Part shown: piece by piece, positions 1 through 8,688 of the stretch | Numbering within the stretch: position 1 is the first letter of the stretch | Layout of the letters: each line of letters starts with the position of its first letter | IMG/VR virus record: IMGVR_UViG_3300000101_000015 | Coordinates: 1 to 35,856 of that record | From: a virus | Length of the DNA stretch: 35,856 nt | Direction: 5' to 3' (one strand) | The notes under the pieces: model-generated | Told to the model about the DNA's origin: nothing | The model's input: only the letters and a program-made list of their open reading frames with translations | The model's database searches: none | Program-made: the position numbers and the translations under genes

Positions 1-1
1 T

Positions 2-931
2 AAATCAGTTTATGTAGATATGGGAGATATAGGTCAGGGAGATGATGGTTATGAACAAGGATGGTTTATACCCGATCCAATAAATGAACCTAATATATTT
101 TGGGTTGGTGCGTCTGGTAGACATACTAAACTTGATGTGACTCCATGTCTTACTGGTAACAATGCCACTGTTATACAAATTACATATGAAGGTTCTACTA
201 ATCCAGGTAATAACTATGCTAATTTAATGAGAGCCGGAGTAAAGTATCAAGATACTCAAGGTACTAAACCAACTGATAGAATGGTAGGTTATCCTAATTT
301 TATTCCTACTGCAGCAGATAGAGGTGCAGCTATGATATCAGGATTCTTAGATCAAGATAATGATAGATATGTTGCTTTACGTAGACATGATACAGTTGTT
401 GAAGATACTACATCAGAAGGTAGAGGAAGATCTTACAGAGCTGATTATGGCTGTAACATTACTAGAATGTATTCAACAAATAGTGTAGAATGGTGGATTC
501 AGATGGGTTATGGATATGATGGACATGGTTTTAGAATATGGGATGCAAAATATGCTAATCATTTTATACCTAATTGGGAAATAGTATATGGACCTTATAC
601 ATTAGATAACTCAGCTTCAGTTGATTTTGTTTTTTGGAATAGAGTGGATTATTTTATTCCTAATGGATGTACACTTAGTTATTATGTATCTAATGATGAA
701 GGAAGAACGTGGGAAATATATTCAGGAACTGATACAGCAGAACATACGTTTTCAAAAGAAGGATATAAGCTTTTATTAAAAATATCTGCATCAGGTGATG
801 TATCTAAAAATGCATATAAGATGAGTGATACAGAAGACTTTATAATGTTTGGAACTAAGTATGCAGCAGAAATGGATCCTGCTATTAAACAAAAAATGAC
901 TAAGTTTAAATTAAGAGGAAAAAAGAAATAA
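2..931 (+). CDS. Adhesin-like tail protein, 5' partial
   Basis: The reading frame is open from position 2 with no stop before the first ATG at position 20. The residues before that ATG read as ordinary protein, so the true start is probably upstream of the window and this is the C-terminal 309 residues. The sequence is rich in Trp, Tyr, Gly and Asn, with alternating patterns typical of beta-sandwich carbohydrate-binding or tail-fibre domains (for example EWWIQMGYGYDGHGF and TLSYYVSNDEGRTWEIY). It ends in a basic tail, LRGKKK. No catalytic motif is visible. One base separates it from the long fibre gene downstream, so the two are probably co-translated. A receptor-binding or fibre-associated role is inferred from composition and neighbours, not from a recognised family. 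Confidence 0.75.
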   Translation, partial: KSVYVDMGDIGQGDDGYEQGWFIPDPINEPNIFWVGASGRHTKLDVTPCLTGNNATVIQITYEGSTNPGNNYANLMRAGVKYQDTQGTKPTDRMVGYPNFIPTAADRGAAMISGFLDQDNDRYVALRRHDTVVEDTTSEGRGRSYRADYGCNITRMYSTNSVEWWIQMGYGYDGHGFRIWDAKYANHFIPNWEIVYGPYTLDNSASVDFVFWNRVDYFIPNGCTLSYYVSNDEGRTWEIYSGTDTAEHTFSKEGYKLLLKISASGDVSKNAYKMSDTEDFIMFGTKYAAEMDPAIKQKMTKFKLRGKKK

Positions 932-932
932 T

Positions 933-3900
933 ATGGCAACAATAACTGGCTCACAAAGATTATTATCTTTAGAAGGTAACACTATGGATACTACTGTTTC
1001 TTTAGGGACAGGTGGTAGGTTCTTTGACCATTCAGGGTCTGCTGGAACTAAGGGTCAGATTCTTAGCACAACAGGTACAACTGTAGAATGGGTTGATGAT
1101 AAAACAGGTACAAATAACTATGTATCAGGTGTTAGCTTTAATACTAGCAATGGAGTTTTAACAATGACACGTTCAGGTCTAGCAGACCTTACAGTAGATT
1201 TAGATGGTAGATATTTAACATCTGCATCAAACTTTTATCTTGATGGTATAACTAAATCAGGTAACACGCTTACATTCAGTGTAAGTGGTGCAACTAACCA
1301 AACATATACATTTGGATCAAATGCATTTAATAGTTCAACTATTTATGCTGAGCCAGGTATATTTAGTGGTGGTGGTACACCAACTTTAGCTTCCGGTGTA
1401 ACTGGAGCAGAAGTAAGGTCATTAATTGGGGCTGGAACAGGTTCAGGATCTATGAGTTCTTGGACAATAAAAGAAGGTAATGGTACTGAGTCAACTTCTG
1501 TTACTAATGGAGAGACTTTTACTATTGCTCAAGGTACGGGTATTACATCTGAGATGACATCAACAAGTAGTGGTGGAACTATAACTATTACTAACACATT
1601 ACCAGATACTGGTAGACCTGCAATTTTATCTGATGGTACAAGTCCAACTTTAAATACAGGAATAAGTGCCTCAGAGGTAAGATCTCTTATAGGGGCAGGA
1701 ACAGGAAATGGTAGTTCTAATTTAGTTATTGGTACAACAGCAACAACTGCAATGGCAGGTAATACAACAACTATTACTTCTACACAGGCAACTGCTATTG
1801 TAAATAACACTAAAAAAGTATCAGATACTGGGGTACCCGCAGTTTTGTCTAATGGAACTACTCCATCATTAAACTCAGGAATATCAGCTGGAGAAATGAG
1901 AAGTCTCATTGGGGCAGGTACAGGTAATGGATCATCTAATTTAGTAATTGGAACTACTTCTACTACAGCTATGGCTGGTAATACTACAACTATTACAAGT
2001 GCTCAAGCATCAGATATTAGTAAAAATAGTCTTAAGGTTAGTGATACTGGTGTACCAGCAATACTTTCAAATGGAACCACACCAACTCTTAATTCAGGAA
2101 TTAGTGCTGCAGAAGTTAGAACATTAATTGGTGCAGGTACTTCAAGTAGTGCTGGAGTTACAAGAGTAAGAGGTACTGCAAATAGAATATCAGTAACTTC
2201 AGGAACAGATCCTATAGTAAATGCAATTACAGGTACAGTAACTTCTTCTTCTACTAATTTAGCAACAGGTGCTCAGATACAAACAGCTATTAATTCAGCT
2301 GTAACAGGAGTATTAAAGTATAAAGGAACTTGGGATGCTGCTGCAAATAGTCCAGCACTAGTAAGTGCAAAGGGAACTGTTGGTGAATACTATATTGTTT
2401 CTAAAGCTGGATCTACAAATTTAGATGGAATTACAGATTGGGCAGTTGGTGACTGGGCAGTATTCTCTGATCAAGCTACAGATGCTTGGCAGAAAATAGA
2501 TAATACTCAAGTAGGTAATGTAACAGGTAGTGGTTCATCAGGAAGAGTTGCATATTGGAATGGATCAACTAATGTAACAAGTGATGCAGGATTAACATTT
2601 AACGGTAGTACAAATGCTTTAACTGTTAGTGGTGCGGTAACTTGGAGTGGTGGTAGTTCAGCAGAATCTAATAATGCATATGATAATACTATTACAGGAT
2701 TTTCTGATAGTGGATCTTCAACAAAGACTTTAACATTAACACAAAGAGATGGTGGTACTTTAACAACATCTTTTAGTATACCACAAGGAACTGTAACACC
2801 AAGTTCATCTGATACATTTACAAACAAAGGTGGTGCTATATCACAGTGGACAAATGATTCAGGTTATAAGACAACAGATAACAATACACAATATACAGCA
2901 GGTTCAGGTCTTTCATTAACAGGAACTGTATTTGCTAACACAGCACCTAATATTGTACAGACAACAGTATCAGGAAATGCAGGATCTGCTACCAAATTAT
3001 TAAATGCAAGAACAATAGCGGGAGTATCTTTCAATGGTACTGCTAATATTTCATTAAACAATAGTAACATTTCTAATGGTAGAGGTTATACAACTAATAC
3101 AGGTACAACTACTGCTTCTAATGCTCAGACATTTACTAATAAAGGTGGTAACATTTCACAATGGACTAATGACTCTGGCTATGTAACATCTTCAGGAGGC
3201 TCAATGTCTTCTTGGATTTTAAAAGAAGGTAATGGTACTGAAGCAAGCACAGTAACAAATGGAGAAACTGTTACGTTTGCACAAGGTAATGGTATACAAT
3301 CTGAACTTACTTCTACTTCAAGTGGTGGTACGTTGACTATAACAAATACAAAACCTAACATTGTCCAAACAACTATAACGGGTAATGCAGGCAGCGCAAC
3401 AGTTTTACAAACTGCAAGAACTATATCAGGTGTATCATTTAATGGTAGTGCAAATATTACTCTGGATAATAAAAATATTACTAACGGTGCAGGTTATACA
3501 ACTAACAACGGTGATATAACTTCAGTAGGTGCAGGAACATTTTTAACAGGTGGAGGAACATCAGGAGCAGTAACGCTTAATGTTAGTGCAACATCTGGAG
3601 CTACAGCAAGCACATTAGTTTCTAGAGATAGTGCTGCTGATATTAGTGCAAGATTATTTAGAGCTAATTATGCTAATCAATCCACAATATCTGGAGCAAT
3701 AGCTTTTAGAGTTAATAATGGATCAGATAATTATCTACGTTACTGTAGTAGTCCTTCAGCTATTAGAAAATTTATAGGAGCAGGAACTGGTAGTGGAAAT
3801 AGTAATTTAGTAATAGGTACTACCTCTACTACAGCTATGGCAGGTAACACAACTACCATATCTAGTACACAAGCAGCAAATATTGTTACTAACAATGGTA

Positions 3901-5021
3901 AAGTATCAAACATTGTGCAAACAACTGTTAGTGGCAATGCGGGAAGTGCAACTAAGTTATTAAATGCAAGGTTGATAGCAGGTGTTTCTTTTAATGGAAC
4001 CGCTAACATTGCATTGGATAACAAGAATATTACAAACGGTGCAGGGTATATTACTAGTTATGTAAACACAACATACACAGCAGGTACAGGATTAACGTTA
4101 GTTGGTACTCAGTTTAGAAATACAATTACTAATAACAATCAACTTACTAACGGTGCAAGTTACTTAACAACTTCTGGAAAAGCAGCAGACTCTAATTTAC
4201 TAGATGGTCTAGATTTATCTACTGGTAGAAATAATGTAGGAAATAAAGTTGTAAGAACAAATAGTAGTGGTTATATAGAAGCAGGTTGGATAAATACTAC
4301 ATCTGGTAATACAACAGCTACAATTACAGATATATATGTAAATACTAATGATGGATATATCAGAAAAGCAACTGCAGCTCAGTTCCGTAAACTAATAACA
4401 GATCCTTATTATACAAATAGTACAGGTGATATTACAGGTGTAACTGCTGGGACAGGAATGTCTGGTGGAGGAACTTCAGGTGCTGTTACATTAAACTGTA
4501 CTATTAATACTCCGGCAGAAGTTGGATTATCAAACCTATCATCTAATGGTAATATTGTTGCTGGTAATTTCACAGTAGGTGGAAGTTTATACGTACCAAG
4601 TGCAATTTATCACACAGGTGATACAAATACATACATGCAGTTTCATGCAGCTGATCAGTGGAGAGTAGTTACAGGTGGCGTTGAAAGATTTGAAGTAAAT
4701 AATACACAAGTAAGTGTTACAGGTAATTTTGTAGCAAGTGGTAATGTAACTGCATACTCAGATGAAAGGCTTAAAACAAACATAGAGACTATTCCTAATG
4801 CACTAGAGAAGGTTAATGCATTAAGAGGTGTTACCTTTGATAAAGACGGTGAACGTGGCTTAGGTGTCATTGCACAGGAAGTAGAGAAAGTTTTACCGGA
4901 AGTTGTATTAGAAGGAGAAGAATATAAGTCTGTTGCCTATGGTAATATTGTGGGTGTATTAATTGAAGCAGTTAAAGAACTTACTAAGGAAGTAGAAGAT
5001 CTTAAAAAACAATTAAAGTAA
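933..5021 (+). CDS. Long repeat-rich tail fibre with C-terminal S74 endosialidase-type chaperone
   Basis: This 1362-residue protein is almost entirely Thr/Ser/Gly/Asn-rich repeats. They include SLIGAGTG...TTAMAGNTTTIT units and GNAGSATKLLNARTIAGVSF units of the kind found in many phage fibres. Residues about 463-526 (YKGTWDAAANSP to WQKIDNTQ) form a recognisable fibre module. The C-terminus matches the intramolecular chaperone of endosialidase (peptidase S74). The predicted self-cleavage site is Ser1276-Asp-Glu-Arg-Leu-Lys1281 (Ser/Lys dyad). It is followed by GVIAQEVE at 1311-1318 and a final heptad coiled coil (EAVKELTKEVEDLKKQLK). In this family the chaperone trimerises the fibre and then cuts itself off, so the mature fibre would be about 1275 residues. 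The start follows an A-rich leader with no Shine-Dalgarno. The next gene begins one base after the stop. Host receptor recognition is inferred. Confidence 0.93.
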   Translation: MATITGSQRLLSLEGNTMDTTVSLGTGGRFFDHSGSAGTKGQILSTTGTTVEWVDDKTGTNNYVSGVSFNTSNGVLTMTRSGLADLTVDLDGRYLTSASNFYLDGITKSGNTLTFSVSGATNQTYTFGSNAFNSSTIYAEPGIFSGGGTPTLASGVTGAEVRSLIGAGTGSGSMSSWTIKEGNGTESTSVTNGETFTIAQGTGITSEMTSTSSGGTITITNTLPDTGRPAILSDGTSPTLNTGISASEVRSLIGAGTGNGSSNLVIGTTATTAMAGNTTTITSTQATAIVNNTKKVSDTGVPAVLSNGTTPSLNSGISAGEMRSLIGAGTGNGSSNLVIGTTSTTAMAGNTTTITSAQASDISKNSLKVSDTGVPAILSNGTTPTLNSGISAAEVRTLIGAGTSSSAGVTRVRGTANRISVTSGTDPIVNAITGTVTSSSTNLATGAQIQTAINSAVTGVLKYKGTWDAAANSPALVSAKGTVGEYYIVSKAGSTNLDGITDWAVGDWAVFSDQATDAWQKIDNTQVGNVTGSGSSGRVAYWNGSTNVTSDAGLTFNGSTNALTVSGAVTWSGGSSAESNNAYDNTITGFSDSGSSTKTLTLTQRDGGTLTTSFSIPQGTVTPSSSDTFTNKGGAISQWTNDSGYKTTDNNTQYTAGSGLSLTGTVFANTAPNIVQTTVSGNAGSATKLLNARTIAGVSFNGTANISLNNSNISNGRGYTTNTGTTTASNAQTFTNKGGNISQWTNDSGYVTSSGGSMSSWILKEGNGTEASTVTNGETVTFAQGNGIQSELTSTSSGGTLTITNTKPNIVQTTITGNAGSATVLQTARTISGVSFNGSANITLDNKNITNGAGYTTNNGDITSVGAGTFLTGGGTSGAVTLNVSATSGATASTLVSRDSAADISARLFRANYANQSTISGAIAFRVNNGSDNYLRYCSSPSAIRKFIGAGTGSGNSNLVIGTTSTTAMAGNTTTISSTQAANIVTNNGKVSNIVQTTVSGNAGSATKLLNARLIAGVSFNGTANIALDNKNITNGAGYITSYVNTTYTAGTGLTLVGTQFRNTITNNNQLTNGASYLTTSGKAADSNLLDGLDLSTGRNNVGNKVVRTNSSGYIEAGWINTTSGNTTATITDIYVNTNDGYIRKATAAQFRKLITDPYYTNSTGDITGVTAGTGMSGGGTSGAVTLNCTINTPAEVGLSNLSSNGNIVAGNFTVGGSLYVPSAIYHTGDTNTYMQFHAADQWRVVTGGVERFEVNNTQVSVTGNFVASGNVTAYSDERLKTNIETIPNALEKVNALRGVTFDKDGERGLGVIAQEVEKVLPEVVLEGEEYKSVAYGNIVGVLIEAVKELTKEVEDLKKQLK
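1668..2105 (+). repeat. Tandem 73-residue coding repeat in the tail fibre (two units, partial third)
   Basis: Two 219-base units (1668-1886 and 1887-2105) encode nearly the same 73 residues, from SEVRSLIGAGTGNGSSNLVIGTT through LSNGTTP.LN.GISA. A partial third unit begins at 2106, and a related segment recurs near 3765-3905. The unit probably repeats a structural element along a trimeric shaft. The protein copies are close, but the DNA copies differ at many synonymous positions. Confidence 0.85.
2949..4061 (+). repeat. Three dispersed 51-residue fibre repeats (NIVQTT..GNAGSAT..)
   Basis: Copies lie at 2949-3101, 3357-3509 and 3909-4061. Each encodes NIVQTT[VI][ST]GNAGSAT followed by AR.I.GVSFNG.ANI and NI.NG.GY. 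This motif is common in fibre shafts of T4-like and Bacteroidota phages. The copies are separated by other low-complexity segments, and their codons differ substantially. Confidence 0.8.
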
Positions 5022-5022
5022 A

Positions 5023-5295
5023 ATGGCAGTTCCATCATCAGGCACATTAACAATGCTGGGTATAGCAAGAGAAAGGAAATACAGTAATTATGTATCTACT
5101 GGTATTATTCCTTATCCTATTTTGATGACTGATTTAATTAATGGTGGTGGACTAAATAACTTCCCTTTATTAAATACTAATTGTTTTCCAAGGCCAAATA
5201 CATCAACACCTCATTCAATGAATGAATGGTATGGTTATGATCAAGACTGTCCTCCACCAAGTAGTTGTAAGGAAATAGATATACGTTATAGCTAG
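5023..5295 (+). CDS. Small tail-associated protein, N-terminal part of a frameshifted gene
   Basis: The ATG lies one base after the fibre gene. The N-terminus MAVPSSGTLTMLGIARERKY resembles short phage proteins that sit next to tail fibre genes and begin with a [VL]PSSG[TA] signature; their function is not known to me. Translation continues through PPPSSCKEIDIRYS and stops at TAG 5293-5295. The +1 frame then continues as credible protein to 5500 (see the next entry), so the intact product would be about 159 residues and this 90-residue frame is probably truncated. No catalytic motif or membrane segment is visible. Confidence 0.7.
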   Translation: MAVPSSGTLTMLGIARERKYSNYVSTGIIPYPILMTDLINGGGLNNFPLLNTNCFPRPNTSTPHSMNEWYGYDQDCPPPSSCKEIDIRYS

Positions 5296-5500
5296 GGCTA
5301 AAAATCCAGCAGATGCATGTTTTGCCCCTTCAGTAAGTATATTTACTGAAAATGCATCAAAGTGGTATACAGAACCAATATATGTTAGTGAATGTGAAGA
5401 ACAAAAATATGCACAGGCTGGTATATATTCAGATGGGATGACATGGGCAATATGGGATGGTATGGGTAATTGGGGCAAACAAGGATTTTGTATCCAGTAA
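5282..5500 (+). pseudogene. Out-of-frame C-terminal continuation of the small tail protein at 5023
   Basis: In the +1 frame relative to 5023, the bases from 5282 encode YVIARAKNPADACFAPSVSI and then a Trp/Tyr/Gly/Cys-rich stretch ending KQGFCIQ before TAA 5498-5500. The composition matches a tail protein, and the frame has no start codon near its beginning. It is therefore best read as the second half of the preceding gene, joined by a single-base difference between about 5279 and 5293. The stretch has no slippery heptamer or long homopolymer, so a mutation or base-calling error is more likely than programmed frameshifting. Confidence 0.65.
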
Positions 5501-5527
5501 ATAGCCATTTTTAATAAATAAAACATT

Positions 5528-5992
5528 ATGAAAAAGAAAAAAGTAAAGAAAGCTAATATAATAACAATAGGGAAACCAAGAGTAAGGAAACCTATTGCTA
5601 AAAAAGTTGTGGTTAAAAAAACAATAGTTAAACCTAAACCGGTTGTCAAAGAATATTTATCAGCTAGATATTCATTTGATGTTATATCAATACAAACAGA
5701 TGCTTTAAAAAGAATTGTTGAAATTGGTTATACATATACTGGAACTTTACTTATTCCCAAATCACTTAAGAGTTCTAATGAACCAAATAGTATTTCAGTT
5801 AGTGGTACATATTTAATAAAAGCCTCTGACAATAATGATATACTAGATAAAGACATTAAATCTTTGAAGAAAAAAGAAGTAGTTGTATTTTTAAAAGATT
5901 CTTTAAGAGATGATTATATATCAGGTATGAGAGAAATTATTGCTAAAGAGTTGTTCCCAGGTCTAAAAAAGAATGAGGTTCTACCTTGGTAG
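5528..5992 (+). CDS. Hypothetical protein with a strongly basic N-terminus
   Basis: This is a 154-residue protein not recognised as a named family. Residues 1-42 are Lys/Val/Pro-rich and very basic (MKKKKVKKAN, KKVVVKKTIVKPKP), which suggests nucleic-acid or polyanion contact or an extended tether. Residues about 43-154 look like a folded alpha/beta domain, with segments such as RIVEIGYTYTGTLLIPKSL and EVVVFLKDSLRDDYISG. The stop is TAG. The gene lies between tail fibre genes and a coiled-coil gene, so a virion or assembly role is possible but unproven. The start follows the A/T-rich leader AAAACATT. Confidence 0.85.
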   Translation: MKKKKVKKANIITIGKPRVRKPIAKKVVVKKTIVKPKPVVKEYLSARYSFDVISIQTDALKRIVEIGYTYTGTLLIPKSLKSSNEPNSISVSGTYLIKASDNNDILDKDIKSLKKKEVVVFLKDSLRDDYISGMREIIAKELFPGLKKNEVLPW

Positions 5993-6007
5993 TTAAAAAA
6001 TTATTAT

Positions 6008-6015
6008 TATCTTTG
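6008..6015 (+). promoter_or_regulatory. Candidate Bacteroidota-type -7 box (TATCTTTG)
   Basis: TATCTTTG matches the TAnnTTTG -7 element of Bacteroidota housekeeping promoters and lies 32 bases before the ATG at 6047. No convincing -33 element is visible. It could equally be a chance match in AT-rich DNA. Confidence 0.3.
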
Positions 6016-6046
6016 AATTATATATTAATGTTAAAAACCAAGTACA

Positions 6047-6307
6047 ATGGCAAAAGCAAAATCAAAAGCTAAAAAACTTACTTCAAAAGAATTAGAAGAA
6101 GTAAAAGATTATCAAAATCAAATTAACACATTGCTAATGAATATTGGTAATGCTGAACTTGTAAAGAATCAATTAGTTACAAGACATACTGAACTTCAAG
6201 CTGAGTGGAAAGATATGACTACTGCATTAGAAGATAAGTATGGTTCTGTCAATATTAGTTTAGAAGATGGAACACTAACTGAAATAGAAGAGGAGAAAGG
6301 AGAATAA
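6047..6307 (+). CDS. Small coiled-coil protein
   Basis: This 86-residue protein has a basic start (MAKAKSKAKKL) and a long predicted helix with heptad spacing from about residue 14 to 65 (KELEEVKDYQNQINTLLM, LVKNQLVTRHTELQAEW). It ends in an acidic tail (TEIEEEKGE). The pattern suggests an oligomerising helical scaffold or adaptor. No enzyme motif is seen and the family is not recognised. It is the last gene before a clear terminator at 6331-6376, so it probably ends the transcription unit that starts upstream of the fibre genes. Confidence 0.87.
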   Translation: MAKAKSKAKKLTSKELEEVKDYQNQINTLLMNIGNAELVKNQLVTRHTELQAEWKDMTTALEDKYGSVNISLEDGTLTEIEEEKGE

Positions 6308-6330
6308 CTTCCTAAACATATTTACTTAAA

Positions 6331-6376
6331 GAAAATTTTAAAATCAAGCATTAGTTGTTTGGTTTTAAAATTTTTT
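6331..6376 (+). terminator. Intrinsic terminator after the coiled-coil gene
   Basis: A perfect 12-bp inverted repeat (AAAATTTTAAAA at 6332-6343 with its complement at 6363-6374) extends inward through further pairs to a loop near 6351-6355. The right arm ends in a run of six T. The stem is AT-rich but long, consistent with rho-independent termination in this AT-rich genome. Confidence 0.7.
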
Positions 6377-6395
6377 GTATATTATTATTGTATAG
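6374..6395 (+). promoter_or_regulatory. Candidate late promoter box (TTTGTATATTA type)
   Basis: TTTGTATATTATTATTG directly follows the terminator T-run and lies about 60 bases before the ATG at 6436. Nearly the same string occurs before the genes at 10651 (TTTGTAAATTATAAATG) and 23434 (TTTGTATATTAATATTA). All three lie in non-coding gaps at cluster boundaries, which supports a shared promoter element, although AT-rich background could produce partial matches. Confidence 0.35.
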
Positions 6396-6435
6396 TTTAC
6401 AACTAGACATTACAGTATAATAAAATTAAGTATCT

Positions 6436-8673
6436 ATGATCCCAACAAGTTCAAGTGCCTCAACAAACGGGTGTGACAATATATCATCTAATTGTGTAGT
6501 ATGGCAAGGTCCAAACATTGCCTGTATTGATTTATGTACAGGTGATACAATTTCAGATGTTACAGCTAAATTAGCAACAAAGGTTTGTGATTTAATTACA
6601 AATGGTGTTGATGCTAATCCAAATCTTGCTGGATTGGATTTAACTTGTTTAAATATAGCTGGTAAAAATCCTACTGAACTAGTACCTGTATTACAGGAAA
6701 TGGTTAATAGTATTTGTGCAAACACTGGTACAGGCCAAACAGCTAGTGGATCTAGCAGTTTATCTAAAAGAGCACAAACAACAGATACACTTCCTATAAT
6801 GACATTACCTGCATGTTTGCAGTACAATGACGCTAATGGAAATCCAGTAACTGAATTACGTTTAGATTTATTTGCATCACTTATTGCAAATCAGGTGTGC
6901 TCTAACCTACAAAGTATTCAACTTATAAATACAACTCTTACTAGTTATGACACTAGAATATCTACTCTTGAAGCATGTGTATTACCTTGCTCAGGTGTAG
7001 TAGCAGAGAAACAAGTTATACCAACTTGCATTATTAATGTAGGTCAACTAACAGATGTATCAGTATTACTTCTGGCTTTAGAAACAAGATTTTGTGCATT
7101 AGAATCAGCAGTAGGTTTACCTTCTGCTATAAATTCAGCAATAACACAAACAGATATAATTGGTTCTTATGCTACATTATCAACAACGGGAACATATGGA
7201 TCTACAACAGGATATAATAATAGCCCTAGTACATTGGCACAAAGCATGCAAAATGCTTGGATTGTTATTGATGATCTATATGATGCTATAGTTTCTATTC
7301 AAACTAATTGTTGCCCTACAGGATGTGATAATGTAACATTTGCATATACAACATCTAATATTTTAGATGGTAATGGAATTATTGATTCAGTTAATTTTAA
7401 TTTTACCGGATCATCAATACCTTCAAATTTTACAACTCCTTCTGGTTATTCAATTATAACTATTACAGATGTAGATGGAAGTTCAATTAATACAACAGCT
7501 GATGTAGCACAACTACAAAACAATGGTGCAGGATTTAATGTATCAATACCTACATTAAACAGGTATGCAGATTTAGATATAACAATAGACTTTAAGGTTT
7601 CTGATTCTTCTGCAGTGTGTGAATCAAGAGAAACATCAGTTATAAAACCAAATCTTCCTTGCCCAAATATAACATTTACTGGTATGACGGCAACAGCAGG
7701 TACTGCAACATGGACAAATATTTATGGAGTTACAGCAACATTAACATTAGATATTAAAGATAAAAATACTGGTGTAGTTATATCAACATATACAATAAAT
7801 AATCCACCTAGTTCAATAGTACAGCCTTTTACAGGGCTAACAGGTGCAACAACTTATGAAGCTATAGTTACAATACAGATAGATGGACAAACTAAAATAT
7901 GTCCTGCAACAGAATTTGTAACAACTTCAGCAGCTGCACCATGTACAAATGGAATGGACGTAGCCTTTGTAATTGATTACAGCGGAAGTATGACAGGTAT
8001 AATTGCAAATGTTCAAGCTGGAGTAGCTGGATTAGTAAATACAATAGATACTTCTTCTGGAGCAGCTAATTACAGACTAGCTTTAGTAACAGCAGATGAA
8101 GAACAAACAGCAACACCTAGATATTCAGCTTGTGTAGATTACACAAATTTACCAAGTGCACAAAAAGTTGCTTCATTAGGACCAAACGGAACATGGCAGA
8201 TTGTTACATCATGGGAGCAATTCCAAGATAACAACGGTACTACATTCACAACTGAGCTAAATAAACTAGCTGGAGGAGTAGATGGTACATGTGTACAAAT
8301 GGGAGATGGAGTAGGAGGACCTGAACCATCTGATTATGCTGCTCAATTAGTAGTAGGTGGTGCAGGATTAGCCGGATCATTTAGAAATAATGTAGCAAAA
8401 TATATAATAATTATAACTGATAACTTACCAGGTGGTCAACAAGATTCATTTAATTCTACTGTTTGGTCTGGTATTCAAAACATGATAAGCGTTGCAAATA
8501 CACAGGGTATTAAATACTTTGTATGTGGACCAGGTGTAGATGGCGTTGGTTCAAATCCTGGAGTTGTAGGAATATATCCTTGGAGAGAATTAGCAACTCA
8601 AACTGGAGGAACATGGAATGCTTCAGCAGATGCTAATGATATCTCTGCAGATATAGTGGCTGGTTGCTCATAA
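6436..8673 (+). CDS. Virion surface or tail protein with C-terminal vWA domain
   Basis: The protein has 745 residues. The N-terminal ~330 residues are Cys-containing helical and low-complexity segments (PNIACIDLCTGDTISDVTAK, DLFASLIANQVCSNLQSIQL, LLALETRFCALESAVG) that look like a trimeric fibre or baseplate shaft. Residues about 409-500 resemble a fibronectin-III beta sandwich. Residues about 505-745 form a vWA domain: MIDAS Asp514-Tyr-Ser516-Gly-Ser518 after AFVI, and a later Thr661-Asp662 in IIIITDN. The Mg-dependent MIDAS site in this family binds protein ligands, so a role in host adhesion or virion assembly is likely. The gene opens a new unit behind a terminator and candidate promoter, and shares a leader-to-stop gap of 15 bases with the Cys-rich gene downstream. 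The fold assignments are inferred by eye. Confidence 0.88.
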   Translation: MIPTSSSASTNGCDNISSNCVVWQGPNIACIDLCTGDTISDVTAKLATKVCDLITNGVDANPNLAGLDLTCLNIAGKNPTELVPVLQEMVNSICANTGTGQTASGSSSLSKRAQTTDTLPIMTLPACLQYNDANGNPVTELRLDLFASLIANQVCSNLQSIQLINTTLTSYDTRISTLEACVLPCSGVVAEKQVIPTCIINVGQLTDVSVLLLALETRFCALESAVGLPSAINSAITQTDIIGSYATLSTTGTYGSTTGYNNSPSTLAQSMQNAWIVIDDLYDAIVSIQTNCCPTGCDNVTFAYTTSNILDGNGIIDSVNFNFTGSSIPSNFTTPSGYSIITITDVDGSSINTTADVAQLQNNGAGFNVSIPTLNRYADLDITIDFKVSDSSAVCESRETSVIKPNLPCPNITFTGMTATAGTATWTNIYGVTATLTLDIKDKNTGVVISTYTINNPPSSIVQPFTGLTGATTYEAIVTIQIDGQTKICPATEFVTTSAAAPCTNGMDVAFVIDYSGSMTGIIANVQAGVAGLVNTIDTSSGAANYRLALVTADEEQTATPRYSACVDYTNLPSAQKVASLGPNGTWQIVTSWEQFQDNNGTTFTTELNKLAGGVDGTCVQMGDGVGGPEPSDYAAQLVVGGAGLAGSFRNNVAKYIIIITDNLPGGQQDSFNSTVWSGIQNMISVANTQGIKYFVCGPGVDGVGSNPGVVGIYPWRELATQTGGTWNASADANDISADIVAGCS

Positions 8674-8688
8674 AAATAAAAAAAAGAA

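Noticed and set aside
1529-4870. Several minus-strand open frames inside the fibre gene
   Set aside because: They are antisense shadows of Thr/Ser/Gly repeats, have Val/Leu/Pro-biased composition, and repeat with the same period as the fibre.
5293-5300. TAG stop read through as an amino acid (stop-codon recoding)
   Set aside because: A TAA follows two codons later in the same frame, so suppression of TAG would add only two residues. A frame change is needed to reach the downstream coding sequence. TAG also ends intact genes at 5992 and 19319.
5215-5649. 144-codon open frame on the minus strand with a hydrophobic, membrane-like N-terminal half
   Set aside because: The hydrophobicity is the antisense of the Lys-rich start of the gene at 5528. 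It overlaps two plus-strand genes, and all other genes in the window are on the + strand.
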